Of a stretch of 64,000 bases of DNA, positions 35,706 through 48,326 are shown piece by piece (positions within the stretch are counted from its first letter, which is position 1; each line of letters starts with the position of its first letter). The position numbers and the translations under genes are program-made. Origin of the DNA: Phorcus lineatus (Eukaryota; Mollusca; Gastropoda; Trochida; Trochidae); assembly GCA_921293015.1 (NCBI GenBank), contig OV121095.1, positions 33,267,484 through 33,331,483 of the forward strand. Reading direction: 5' to 3'. The notes under the pieces are model-generated. The model did no database searches. It saw nothing but the letters and a program-made list of their open reading frames with translations, and was not told the origin of the DNA.

Positions 35706-38034
35706 GTAGTCTTGGCATTCCTATTTTCGAATACCAAGTTAACAGCTTCTCAGTTTATGGTCCCTGCTAAACAGTTGGTCATAAAAATACCAGAATCTGG
35801 TAAATATCCCATCCTGTGAAGTCAGTCTCATAAATGACGCATTCATTTTGAAGAAAACATATATAACACACGCTATGAGATTGATTCATTTGATAGCTTT
35901 CTTTCTTAATTGGAAAGTGTTTTATATATCATGTATCATATCATGTTTTTCTCGTTGGTGAGTTTTTATTAAAACTACATAGAGAAGTTTTACATTTTTT
36001 TCTTTATTCACAGATCTATCAACCTCTCTCGCATCTTTTTACTTCGTGACTGAACATAAATTGTACACAAATTGCTAGTTCCTAGCTTCTATTTAATTTT
36101 TATACTACGCCGTCGAAGCAAATTAGGGATAATGTCGTGGCGTCGCCCGTCAGTCTTGAAAACAGGTAAATGCCTTGAAAAAATCAACTTTTCCCCAAAT
36201 TTTTATGTGAATCTTTCTGTAACTTTTGACAGGCTTTGGGTAAACATTAGCGATGAGAATATCGAAATTAAGGGTGGTTGCAATACGTGTTTACAGAGCT
36301 GTGCCCCTTGCCTAGCCGATAACTTTGATGCTTCTGAATAAGTCTACATCTCATTCCTATTACATCTCCTCTCACATTTTTCACTAATTCTGTCATAACT
36401 GATAACGTACCTTGTGTTTACACTGTAGATTAGCATATCTGAATTTGTGTTGATTCCGAGCAAAGATTCTTCCCATACTGAGTGATTAAACCAGAAAATA
36501 GATTCCCTTTGGTTTCATGTTCTCCTTTCAGGAGACAGGTCAAGGTCACATACATTTGTACATATTCAAACCTATTATCAAGCACGTAAATAGTTGTTTT
36601 TCTTTGATCTCTACACTACCCATTCATTTCAAAAGCTTAACGTATACATCACAACTATTAGTTCATGTTGCGGGGTATGTTGAGGACTTAGAACACTCGT
36701 ATAATCTGTTTAGAGTAATATTAAGTAAGTTTTATTCAAATACACGACACAAATGAATACTTCATAAGTTGGAATTAGTATATCCGTATTTGTAATCTGA
36801 ATGTTTTGGTCTTCCCTTGATACATATTTATTCATGACTATATTTCAACAAGCATTTCGTGAAAGTGTTGTTATCCTTGAAGCTTCGACTGTTTAAACAT
36901 ATATCAAAAACAGTCAAAAGTATCTTCATAATCAAACTCCTTTCAGACTTACCTTTAGCATATAGAAGCTTAGAAAACAACAGACTTCATGTAGAAAAGA
37001 TGGAGATCGCCAGATGAATTAGTAAGGTGTAGATTTGATTGATGTTGTCGTTACCCTTCTCTACAATGGTGAGTCGGTGCCAAAGATGGTTAGCATGAAA
37101 TGAGTTGGCAACAGATTGTAGAGTGTCTTCCGAAGGCTGAGTTTGATGATACTCAGTCACTTTTAAGTATTTATAAGCACTTTCATTTACATATGACTTT
37201 TCTTGGTGTTTTCTGGTTTCTTGAAGACATAGTTGTTGTATCAGTGTGTTAAGGATTATTCTTCATCGATCGCAGGTTATGTTTATGAGTGATAATCTAA
37301 TCTAGCTTCCCTGTCTGGAAATTTTTAATATAAAAGTTTTGAAATACATGATAAAGTGTATAATCTCTAGTCTCATTTCACAAAGCACTACGGTTATCGT
37401 AAGTCACTAAGGTTACCTTAGTACAATGTTGAAGAATAGGAGATAAAATCAACCTTGGGGTGAAAGGGGTCCAATTTGTGATAAATATATGTTTATATTA
37501 TAAGGTCCATAGATGTGGATAAAGTTCAACGAATATAGCTGACATCATCCCATTATACGTTGGCACCAATGAACCTTTCCATGTGGTTACGGTGAAGATA
37601 ATTTGTGATGATTTAAAGATGGAATGAAAGAGCAAAATACTCAAATGGGAAAACTAGGTCTATCATCGCTTTATACATGCATATAGTATTTCACAAAATA
37701 ATCCAAAATGGTTTTTCTATTGTGTTTATTTCTTCATTTTGATTGTTATGAATATTTTAGTCGAAATTATGACGTTTGTTTCTCAGGGTAAAAGTGCATA
37801 GAGTATGTGTATTTTGAATATTATTGACACTCGAATGTTGTGCTTATATCTTATTGTATAGATGTTTATAAGATAGCTTTCTAAAATACAGTCTAGGTCT
37901 GTATTTGACTGCATACACATGAAATAGAACGCCTATAGAAATAGATTGGATGGAGGTACAGGGCTAGTTATCTCTTTTTTTATTTCATAGACTAAATCTA
38001 AGTCTGCTGATATTGATTAGATTCTGATCATTTA
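35706..38034. other. No firm gene
   Basis: A frame at 36072-36341 includes MSWRRPSVLKTG directly before a good donor (aacag/gtaaat), a possible short exon, but it is unsupported. Near 37385-37425 two tiny palindromes lie side by side, tacggttatcgta and ctaaggttaccttag. The rest is AT-rich. Confidence 0.35.
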
Positions 38035-38304
38035 TTGATTTTGATTTCCTTTTATCGTAACACAACTGTTGACAAATTTATGATCATTTTCGTTCTGCTT
38101 ATTTTTACCTGGCCAATATCAGTGGTATTAATGAAACAACAAGAAAATACATTCATCCTCAAGGAACATACGGACTTAATCCCAGGACATAGCGGAAGTT
38201 GTTATGGAAATATTAGCCTGGAAAGAGACAACATTTCTATAAGAACGGTTTATCAAGGAGATAACAACTCCCATATGAGAGTCAGTATGTTCGCCATTCG
38301 CTAA
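38035..38304 (+). CDS. Hypothetical small secreted protein
   Basis: An 89-codon plus-strand frame contains an internal ATG starting MIIFVLLIFTWPISVVL, a good signal-peptide-like hydrophobic segment. It is followed by about 50 polar residues with two N-glycosylation-type sequons and a single cysteine, ending in a TAA. Codon content in the second half is mixed and protein-like compared with the AT-rich flanks. I recognise no family. It is the only candidate with signal-peptide character on the plus strand. It could be a first exon, a short secreted peptide or a chance frame. Confidence 0.2.
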   Translation: MILISFYRNTTVDKFMIIFVLLIFTWPISVVLMKQQENTFILKEHTDLIPGHSGSCYGNISLERDNISIRTVYQGDNNSHMRVSMFAIR

Positions 38305-38382
38305 CACATCTCGGGAGCTCACGCGAGACTTGTAGACAAAACTAGAAACAACAAGGCAGAAAAGAAAAATGAATGTTTCTGT

Positions 38383-38649
38383 TTAACCTCGATGTCTATA
38401 TTTAACCTTAACCCCCATGAAGAAAACCTGAGCACGTAGGAGGGACTGGGGTTTGTTTGCCTCTAAATATACAATTGCTACCAGCTTTAACACATGCTCG
38501 CATCTTCCTGTAGACTTGAAGCAAGAGCTTGTCGCTACAGCTGTGTTGAGACCATCACATTTGATAGAAGCTACGTTCCATAGAAGAACCGAATACTTAC
38601 ACAGTAGCTTTGCGTTAAGCTTTGCCAAATGACTAAACTTCTGTATCAA
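38383..38649 (-). pseudogene. Possible kinase subdomain IX-X remnant
   Basis: The 88-codon minus-strand frame has LLCKYSVLLWNVASI, which aligns with 'SDVYSFGVLLWEVAS' of tyrosine kinases if FG is lost and E has become N. About 20 residues on, HVLKLVAIVYLEANKP could be helix G followed by the GxRLxxP turn with the glycine lost. The final part has no clear subdomain XI. No other kinase piece was found for several kilobases upstream, so it would be an isolated fragment of a copy. Confidence 0.33.
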
Positions 38650-41600
38650 GCCATGGCTGTGCTAGATTAAGTTAAAGGTGTACAACATATGGTCGCAGTA
38701 TGTTCTTGATGGTACAGATAACGGTGCATTGAAAACGATTACGTTTATCTTGATGCATGTTTGCATTCATTGCCTCGAGGAGAATTAATAAAATACGACT
38801 GTTCAAATCGTGAAAATGTGATATTTGTATAAGCAATGGCAAATATTCTACATATTTTGGTCTTGTGATATCTGTTAATTCGAGAACGCCGTTGGGACTT
38901 GAAACTTTTCTGATTGGTTGTTAGTTGATTTTTTATGATTTTCTAAAAATGTTTTCTCTTTAAAAACCTGTGTCTGCATTTTGGTCATGTTATATCATAG
39001 AGTTTATGTCGTCTTTTAAATGTTTGAATTCCTATTGTAACTGTATGATCTTTTCATAATGTAGTGATTTAACAAGTATTTTGGTTCACATTCTGTCAGA
39101 AAATACTTTTTAAATGATTAAAAACTTTAACAAATCCGGAATTGACAGTGCAATTCTTTCATTTGCAAATCCATAAACATTATCGTTATGATTTTTACGC
39201 GAGTGGAAAATTTGCTCAAAAGGATCTGTGTATGGTGGGCACTTAATGCCTAGGAATATAATTTGTATCTTATAAATTGTAAGTGCCTTGTAGTGTAGAT
39301 CTTTTGTCCAAGTTAGCAACTTTGATCAATCTCAAATCGCGGACAGTTTGCCCTCTTTGTCTGAAATGTTTTGCAATCCATCAGCAAAACGCGTTTACGG
39401 TTTTACCATTAGAATCCTAAATGTTTCATTTCCGTTAGGTTAGAGTCTAAATATTTTCCAACACGTCACCTGTCATAGCGTCCATTCATGCCAAAAGTCA
39501 AGCACCCTACTGAACCTGTTTAGTCCTAATCAACATCCCTACCTTCCAGTTCGGTCAATAATCTTTAATCATTCTCTAAAGCGCTAAATTCTTTAGAGTC
39601 TGTCTCAAACGGTTAACAGCCCTGAAACGTTAGTGACTTGGGTATTTACAGCCGTGTCAAGAGTGCCTAAGAGGTACAAGATCTTGAAGAGCCTATTGAC
39701 TCGTAGACAGAAGGCTGATCAACAGGGGTGCCGGTCTTGCTCTGAAGGGTTCTTCTAAATATTCGCCTCTCATTATCTCCAAAGATTTGAAGGCATCAAT
39801 TGCCAAATCAGTCGTCACTTCTAGCGGATGTTTGCCATGGGGTACAATATCATATATTCACGCTGGCTTGGCTTTTCTGCCCTGATCGATCTTGGAATAG
39901 ATATTCGATATTTCTCATTGACAATGATGTCACAGCATCGCCAGACCAATTTACAAGGAAACGAGACACTTTAGACTCCGCTCCATCGATGAATACGAGT
40001 CCACAACGCAACACAATAATTTCTAAAGCACACTAACACTTTGCTCGTTTGATCATAGACAGATGCATTCTCTTTCCCTCTTGTTTCACTATGGTCAGCC
40101 CTGATAACTGTTTACCTAAGGATCCTCGGAGACAAGTGCTATCTTTAGGGGATTGATCTTGAAACTGTGGGTATTTGCCCGGCCTCTGTTCCTACACAAA
40201 CGTTGTATGCCCGTTGTTTGGACAGAATTATGGAAGCGTCTTTGGCTTTGGTGCTTCTATTAAATTCAATTGATAGTGAAATTCCTCCTCAATGCAATTT
40301 TGAATATTCATGCCCCCAGAGCCTTCTTGAATGGACATTAAATGCAGCTTGAAATTTCAATATCACGCTTGGTACAGAATGTGTTTTTGCAGTTGCTCTA
40401 TTTCTGTTTAGTTTTTTGAAACATCAAATTATTAGTGCTCTTTATCTATTTTTGTGTTTGTTTAGGCCACGTCGTGTCATTTATATTTATGTGTTTTGTC
40501 TATAGCTCAGTATATATGTGCATGTACATGTGTTTATTGCTCATAAATATTTCCCTGAGGAAATTTCAAAAGTGCAATTGAGTGATGTTCTTAAAGGAAT
40601 CAGCAGTTAAAAGCTAATTAAGGTGTGATTTATTCCATATAAACATTGAAACGGTATCAATGTAATAAGCTCATCGAACGACATTTCTGAATCATGCTAT
40701 AATAAATCAAATTAACCAGTATTCACCAATTATATGTCTAAATACTTCAGTTTGAATATTCAAATTAAAAGTAAATTATTATAAGGATTTAGCACTCCTT
40801 TTATCTTTCTAACAATGCAAATATATAGTTGTTAATCTTTATGAATGACCCATGGTCAACAATGCAAAGATGGCAAAGAGATATTAAAAAAATCTTTGGC
40901 CAACTGCGCACAAAATGGGAAAAAAGGCTGAACTAGTAATTGTGTGCAATTGTTTTGACATATACTATGAACTGCAAACAAAGGATGAAATATTGTTTAT
41001 CAAAGCAATCCTGTAACTTAACCGATATCAGCAGTATTATTGGCTTAGCCATAGCGGCTGCCTTTTTCGCTTTTCACATTTCACTTTTCTTTGTGCACAT
41101 TTTCGATATTTCCAACGTTGCATTAAATACATCCGGTGTTTTAGAATCAACTTTATAACGTGAATATGTACATATTTGCTGAATAACTTACAAGATAGAT
41201 CTGCCTTAGTGCGGATCATTAGTAACGTCGTGCTATATTCATCATCTGTGCATACATTGTATCTACGAAATGTTGGTGTGAGCTATAGTGCCTTTAATAT
41301 CTACATGTTTGTCAACCAACCACTGCCTATGGAACATCTTAATAACACATGTAATAACACATTCAATGTGTCATTGTATCACATTTTATTGAAATAATTA
41401 GCTTATAAAAAAAATACTATTATCAAAAGCAAATCTTCACTATCTTCATACATGTTTAGAATCAATTAACCTCAACCTATTTCACGAGTACTATGACCCT
41501 GATACAAACCCTTGCGAAAAGAGGGAAGGTTTCTGTAAAGTCATTCTTTTGTTCGTGACATATAAAAACCTATTCTTTTAGATAGCCGTCACGGAATCAA

Positions 41601-42597
41601 GAACTCAATTTGTTCGCCTTAAACTGTCGAAGCTGTTTAAAACACAGACGCAATGCGATATTTCGAACACGACGACAGGCTTAGGTTTCCGAATAACGTG
41701 TTTGTAAGGTCGTTGAGGGTCAAATTATGGTATTTACAGAACAGTATATATAGACTTCAGACGATGGAATGTATTCCTATCCAATGGAAACAGCACTGTG
41801 GTGAAAGATGGTGATTTGTTTTCCAATTCCTAGTATCGGTTTAGATTGCACATGACGTAAACAGTGACCCACACAGGTGGGTCGGCTATTTGTCTAACTG
41901 TACACTAAGGTGACATAGATCATGTATTTGGTCTATGTTATGTCAAAAGATGTAGATGGTACCGTGTTATTTTATAGGGTAAAGCTGACTGTTACTGAAG
42001 GCTATCTAAACAATTAATTCTTCAACAAATATTTTTCGGTTTAGTAAGTTACAACAAAACATGTTTTCAATCAGGATTTGTTATCGAAAGTTGACGTATG
42101 CACCGATGCTGGTGTGCATTTATGTCCAACTTGTATATAGATGTAGAAGAAAAAAGGAAAATGGGTCATTAGTGTTGAATATGTCATATAGCAAGTATAC
42201 CTTTAAATAGGATTTGAAATTCCGCCACAGACACACGGACAAATACCTTTATTAACACAACCCAATTTGGTCCCGGCTATTACATAAATTTAACGGAATG
42301 AACAGTTTCAATTATGCCATTATTTACGTTTGTAATAACTGCGGTGAGCATGATAAACACTTTTAATACAGGGTTTATTGTCTCTCGAAAAACAAATTAA
42401 TTACAAAATGAACTTTTTATTAACTTGTCTGAGAAAAATAACTTTCTTGCAAGATTTAGATTTGAGTGTAAGCCTATTTGTCATTTAATCGTAACGTTCT
42501 TTCATATTTAGTGCAGATAATCAGATATGTCTTTATGCCAAAAGTTCGTCATGCCTTTAGATGAATAGTGATTTCTGTTATACATTTAAGTGATTTA
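38650..42597. other. No firm gene
   Basis: Plus frames at 39800-40036 and 40167-40352 are unremarkable. One at 40940-41158 has a single strong hydrophobic span (GLAIAAAFFAFHISLFFVHI) but no support. A perfect 8-bp hairpin, ctctaaag...ctttagag, lies at 39574-39598. No repeat array is seen. Confidence 0.35.
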
Positions 42598-42599
42598 TC

Positions 42600-42638
<39 letters not shown>

Positions 42639-42930
42639 TTACTTTTAAAGCGCCTAGTTTCCATTCAGATGGTTGCTCAATGGCGCTATTCTGAGTTAGG
42701 AAACCACCTTATTGTAAAAAGAGAAGACATCGATGTCGCCCATGTAAAAAACCCACCGTAGTTTCCTCAGGTCCGAAAGGGCAAACCACAAAGAGATTAA
42801 TGTCTCATAGTCTCCTCAATCAATGGTGATGAAGTACTTCTTCACATCGGAAAGAAGTGGATTAGATCACAGATACCTATCCACGCAGAAACCATTGCTC
42901 AATGAATAGTTGATGAAAGCTTAGCAATAA
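42598..42930 (-). mobile_element. Retroposon 3' end (minus) with AAT tail
   Basis: A perfect AAT/ATA run at 42598-42638 is followed by tttacttttaaagcgcctag and atggttgctcaatggcgct. Read on the minus strand this is a body ending gagcaaccatctgaatgg, aggcgctttaaaagtaaa, then ATT repeats, the usual layout of a SINE or CR1/L2-like LINE 3' end. Similar sequence continues to roughly 42930, where the left boundary is unclear. No reverse-transcriptase frame is present. It differs from the body of the 15.5 and 19.3 kb SINEs, so it belongs to a separate family. Confidence 0.6.
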
Positions 42931-42943
42931 AACCATGTTTGTT

Positions 42944-43024
42944 CACTTGGGTGGAAGGAGCCCTTGTTAGCACGTTTGACCTCGGGTGAAGAGGTCTGAG
43001 TTTGAATCCAGCAAGGGGCTTGGT
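42944..43024 (+). mobile_element. tRNA-like remnant
   Basis: The ends gcccttg and caagggg could pair as an acceptor stem. Between them gacctc-gggtgaa-gaggtc forms a clean 6-bp stem with a 7-nt loop, and a degenerate B box, agtttgaatcc, follows. The T stem has mismatches and there is no CCA. The flank ggtacctgtaatttatg resembles the start of the SINE body, so I read it as an old tRNA-derived SINE head or tRNA pseudogene rather than a working tRNA gene. Confidence 0.4.
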
Positions 43025-43030
43025 ACCTGT

Positions 43031-44961
43031 AATTTATGTCCACATCTTCTCAACATACAGCTTTATGTGAATCTTTCATTGTGTTCCTTTAATATCAGAC
43101 ACGACGCTAGTAGAGTTCATTGCAAATTCGACGTTTTCCCTCTGCCTGCCTGCAATACTACCAGCGGTATTACTTACGGTTTAACACAATGTGTAATCAT
43201 TATCAAGGTCCCTTTCTATCACAAATGACAATCACATATTTGTTACCATTGTTTAATTCCGTTCAATGTACAATTTATAAAAACAGGTTTCATCATATTG
43301 TACCACCTTTATAGTATTTTGTAGCAAAGGAAGTGCCCTTGATGAAGGACTTAATTAAAGCATTAACAACCCGTTTTAATTACATAGTAACTTGATCCTA
43401 CTAACATTTGTATTAGTTAGCCTATACATATTCGTTACTGTCTCGTACCGTATTTAGCATTATGCAGAAGTATTTTCGGAGCATCTAATCCACTTGTTTT
43501 GAGACAGTCTACAGTGTCCTTCAACGCCTCTTCCCGGACTATAAATAACTTGCCTCCTCATTGGCCTAGATTAAGCAAATCAGTCAGAGTGGAGATTATG
43601 TCACTAAAATTACGCCGTCAACTTTCATCCTGGGTTTCAACACTTTGAAGGTTAGACAACCATGTTTGAACGTCGAATCAGCTTGATTTAGTTCGTCTGG
43701 CGACGATTTGAAACAATTAACGGTATTGCAGCCTAACGAGTAGCGTTGAGCGCCGAATATATTGTTATCGCTAATGGCGCCTGTCACTTAAACCGGTCCC
43801 ATGATTGGGATGCGCTGCGCTAATAAATCAGCACCTATGATCAATTCTCGGACAAATTTATTCATTGTTTGAACCCGGAGTGTTCCTTCCTCAATACGCC
43901 GCCAAGGTAATTGCAAAGTCCCTTAATATCAAGAATAGCATTGTCTGGTAGTTATGAGTTAGTATCCGTTATGGATTGTTTTAGAGAGTGCTAAAAGTAA
44001 CATTGGTCCCTGAAAGTGCATTACTATGTCTTATAGCCTGTACAGCGATGAATGTGGGGTGCTCTTCTTCAGAATTGGGTATTGATTCGATTATTATTGC
44101 CCATCGTCCTGTGACCTGATTTTCTGATCGAAATCCGAAATGTATATATGTAAAAGCTTTGGATATCGTCTCTGATTGGCAATGTCGACATGTAGAAAAG
44201 AAAATTTATAGTTTTGTACTTTGTAGTATACATGCACTTTTTAAATGTATCATTTATTTTTTAAGCTTCATTCGTCTATTCAACCATGAAATGTGAACAA
44301 CCATTATTAACTGTAATCATTTTAAAGTAGTAAAGATTTCGATACTGGAGGGCATAGTAGGCTTATAAAGAAGAGAAACTAATATACCTTTTGGACGTCT
44401 TTGGTCCGTTACCTTAGTTAAGTCAATATTTTGTCCGGGCTCGTTCATTCCCTTAAACGTATTGGTTCAATGCTTATCTTAACTCACCTATATTGATACA
44501 TGGTTATTCTTTGGAAATGGAACAGTGGCAACGTGCATTTAACCAAAGAACTAACTTAGGCCAAGACTTGTTTTTATGTGGCAGAGATATGTGGTAATAT
44601 AAGTCTCTATACTAGTATTGTTCCTATGCCTTATTTGGCTGATTCATATTAATAAGCCACTCGTTTGAATTTTGGATTGTTTATGTTATATTTTCTTGTC
44701 ATATGATTTAAATTCAAAGTTAATATGAGAAGAATGCTTTATTAAGATGTAGAGTTTCGATATGCCTTTGCACTTCATATATTGATGTAAATAGCGAATC
44801 AAATATTTTTGTTTCATTCTCGATGCCACGATGAAGACATATTTATAGGTAATTGTGAGTGATGGGTTAGTCCCCATTGTCATGAAGATGATTGAAAAAA
44901 AGAACTGATGAATGAAATGATAGAATCTAAAAACAGTAACAGAACACTTCTGAATGACCTT
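43031..44961. other. No gene seen
   Basis: Several short frames were examined (43120-43314, 43596-43787, 44686-44985). None carries a supported motif. The block 43480-43930 has mixed composition and may be conserved non-coding DNA. Confidence 0.35.
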
Positions 44962-45015
44962 ACTTCTTTGACACTTCTTCGACACTTCTTTGACAATTCT
45001 TTTACACTTCTTCAG
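44962..45015 (+). repeat. Short ttcttygacac repeat
   Basis: Four or five imperfect units of cttctttgacactt of about 13 bp lie side by side. Confidence 0.8.
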
Positions 45016-46910
45016 CTCTAATGATGTATGAACTACAAAATAATATATAAGCTTCTCAAATACGGGTCATTATCTAGCGTTATTTACGTATTTTACCAGA
45101 TGAGCATATGTCAAAGACGATGTGTATTTTATATAAGAATGCGTTCCTTTGAGTTCCGGTGCTCTTTGTTGTGTATTCTAAATACCTATACAGACACATT
45201 GCTTTCTAAAAATTCCCTTATTATTTATTATTTCCTATATTATGTATTTGTGTCTGTAATGTTTTCCTTGGTGTACTTTCTAAAACCGTGTGGTTTCAAG
45301 TAATTGTATCTGTACAAGAGGACACGCCAATGCAAAAGTCAACCCATTCGAAACTTTTTTATTCATAGCTGACCTCATTGCTTATACGTTGTGTACTTAT
45401 GCATATATGCAGGATACCTGCATATGTATATACAGGTATAACTGTCACCTTCTTGATTGAAATCAGGAAGAAAAGACCAATGTTGTTTACACAAGCTACG
45501 GAAATAGACATCAGTCAATAAACGAAGGTCTCTATTCCCCTTCTGTTTAACACTTGCATTAACATCCCTTACTTCTTTCATATCGGTGACAGACTTGGTG
45601 AAGTGCCAAACATGTCACAGCGTAAACATGCAGATTTTGTTCATGGTTGGTCATTGTACAAATTGTACATTCTTACTGGATATTTGGCCACACGTACCTC
45701 GTTTATTATGAATTTATTATTAAAAGTTTTAATTTATATGATCATTGACTATTTTGATTGAGTGCCAATTACGCCAAAGATTATAGTGGGGTACTGTTTA
45801 TTTTGGAGGTTATCAATTATCTAAAGAATTTCAGAAGCTGTACATCGTTCTAAACCTACATCATAACATTGCAATTACGTATTTGTAATTTCTGTAACTA
45901 GTATATTGCCTTATGTTGGCGTAGAGCCAATCATGTCATAATATACGTATGGATATGTTGTATACATTCTGATAAATCAACATTTCTTTCCGTTTAAAAT
46001 CCGAACAGTAGATAAAGGGTACATCTTATGGTATCGTCTACGATCAATAAACATTATTAAATGTCTGTTTCACGTTCTAGCCATTTTCTCTTGTGAGAAA
46101 CAATAAGAGTCCGTACAAGTTGAATTTGGGCCGGTTTTGCATTAACACCGTTGAAACTATATCTGTTTTAATTATCAACTTATCATTGGTGAAAAATAGT
46201 TGGTGAAAATGTACATAGATAGTAATAGGTGAAATGATAAACGACTCTTATTTTGATGGTGATCTTTGGTTAATCAACAACTTATGACTGGTATGAGTTT
46301 GAATTAAAAATGCTATTTACGTCTTAGAGATATTTTAAAAATCCACAAAGTCAAAATGCTATCACAATTGTGTACATTAAAGCAAATTCCTTTTTGTTAC
46401 TCAATGATTCAGTTATTTTATTCATTTTTATATATTTTTCCGGGTGCCAGTAACGTCTGTCAAGATATAAATCCATTTTTATTCCTAATGTAGAGTTTTT
46501 CACGGGCAAAAGTGCTTTTAAACCTTTTTCGTAATAAGAGTTTTTGTAGTAATCTTCCCATTTTCCAATATGTCAAGCAGGTCGTAAAACATTTTCGTTA
46601 GAGTCATTTTAGTCCGTGTTATGTGAAAATATCAAGAATATCGCACATCTGGTTTTCAATCAACGGTCATAAATGGAATATCCATGTATATGATTGACAT
46701 TTTTTAAGGACAGTGCACTAGTAAAAATCATAAAGTTATTTACAAAGAATGCTGGGATTATGATTTGGCCATACTATAATTTTGTCATCATTAAGGTTTT
46801 CCTTTATTAATCGTCGATTCTCAATATTCAAGACCTGGAGTCATTGTCGGGTGATACTTAGTGTATGCCGTAAAGCATTAAACCGAGACGGGACTAATAA
46901 ATAGAGATAA
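45016..46910. other. No gene seen
   Basis: A plus frame at 45028-45303 is hydrophobic and AT-driven. No motif, array or RNA gene is seen. Confidence 0.4.
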
Positions 46911-47042
46911 TTACACGAGGAAGTGTCTCATATGACTTTTACGAAACGAGTGTGAATTTTTGTATTACCCGAGCGAGAGCGAGGGTTACACACAAATTCG
47001 CACGAGTTTCGTTAAATTCATATGAGACACTTCCGAGGGTAA
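46911..47042. mobile_element. Palindromic foldback element
   Basis: Two 66-bp arms mirror each other around 46976/46977. The left arm has aagtgtctcatatga and acgaaacgagtgtgaattt. The right arm has aaattcgcacgagtttcgt and tcatatgagacactt. The centre is tattaccc-gagcgagagcga-gggttaca. Arms differ at a modest number of sites. It has no coding capacity and looks like a foldback-type MITE. The flank ataaccgattctatt to the right resembles the flank tatacccgatcttaatt of the palindrome at 61921-62083. Confidence 0.85.
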
Positions 47043-47127
47043 TACTTTCTTTATAACCGATTCTATTTCATTTCAAACGCATTGAAATATTCAGAAAACG
47101 GCCTTCCTTTGCGACGGCTTGCTACAG

Positions 47128-47158
47128 TGACGTCATGAACAATGGTATTATGACGTCA
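47128..47158. promoter_or_regulatory. Paired CRE-type octamers
   Basis: Two perfect TGACGTCA octamers lie at 47128-47135 and 47151-47158, within a longer inverted repeat (cagtgacgtcat...atgacgtcacag). TGACGTCA is the consensus CREB/ATF site. Whether it is used here is unknown; the pair may simply belong to the neighbouring foldback element. Confidence 0.5.
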
Positions 47159-48054
47159 CAGACGACTAAATGCGGTCACTCGCCCTGAAACAATCGTTGC
47201 CAGGCAAAAGTGATATGTGCACATGTGCTCATATTGAAAAGATGTCACCGCTTATAATTAACCATAAAGGTAATAAATTCCTTTTCCAAAGGTCGAAAAT
47301 ACATTTCAAATACATACATTTCAGTTCACCAAATGGTTATAAACACCCAACGGCTGGTGATATGTAAATGATGGATGTCATATTTCTTCACATATGTTAC
47401 ATTTACCTGGCGTATGAATTAACGCATACGCTGATGCAGATGTTTGAATAAATCATATGTATCATATTTCAATGTCATGAAAGACATAAAAGTCTTTTTC
47501 TATGTTAATTCGTAAAAAAATATTTGACATGATATCATACTATCGTGTATTCAGTTTCAATTGACTTGATATGATAGAAAACAAGAAAAAGTCACGGCAT
47601 GGGGTTAACATATGTGAATGTCACTGTAAGTTCACGAACTTCAATTGATAGTGTTATGTGATCCATTAACCTCTAAACAGATGTACTTGATACGCTTAGC
47701 AAACGTGAAATGAAACCGAAAAAAACATGGCAAAAAAAGAACAAAAGTTAAAACAGAGATGTCCTCCAGGACTACAGAGATCCAGGGCAGACGAGTTTAA
47801 TTAAGAGTTATTTCCCTTGGGGTGTGTTCTCCTGTCCGAGAAATGCAAAGGTGTATAAATGATAAAACATAACTCGAAATCAATACAAGTATTCAATAGG
47901 TTTAGAACAAAAACACTATCAATTCACGTACCCACTGACGCGTTTCGTCTCCGAATGGATAGCTCTTAATGCGGTTAGTGTAACCTAAACCTACATCAAC
48001 CTTTTATAACATGATTTCTAACTTTAAATTCAAGATGATTGGCATATCTTGTTC
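47159..48054. other. No gene seen
   Basis: A small hairpin, gcgtatg...catacgc, lies near 47411-47432. The frame at 47170-47367 has no motif. Confidence 0.4.
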
Positions 48055-48326
48055 TTAAAGGGGCAGTAGCACGTTTTTTAGATTAAAAAAGGGATCTCAC
48101 ATAAATGAAAATGAATGTTTCCATTTGCAAGAGAATGTTTTTAAATCAAAAGAAGCAGATTTAAAACGACGGTACCATGATAGGTTATAATATGCAAATC
48201 CATTACCCTACCTCAAACGACTTAAAGGTGTTCTCAAATGAAGACGTCTATTTAGCTTAAACTAGTGTATATTTTGGAAATTTTGAAGAAATATTTTTTC
48301 GATACAACGCGCTATTGCTCCTTTAA
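48055..48326. mobile_element. TTAA-flanked MITE, copy 1
   Basis: The 272-bp element is bounded by TTAA at 48055-48058 and 48323-48326. Its ends are inverted: ttaaaggggcagtagcacg on the left and cgcgctattgctcctttaa on the right, with 15 of 19 positions matching. TTAA target sites are characteristic of piggyBac-type transposons, so it may be a non-autonomous relative. It encodes nothing. The interior (gaatgtttccatttgcaaga, aaggtgttctc) matches copy 2 at 51640-51958. Confidence 0.8.

Noticed and set aside
42944-43024. Functional tRNA-His gene (stem-loop with GTG at the anticodon position)
   Set aside because: The T stem has mismatches, the D arm is poor and the flank looks like a SINE body. Listed as a tRNA-like remnant instead.
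43596-43787. Minus-strand frame with RYSLGCNTV, similar to kinase 'VYSFGC'
   Set aside because: The match is five residues with no neighbouring subdomain. Not enough to add to the kinase-like set.
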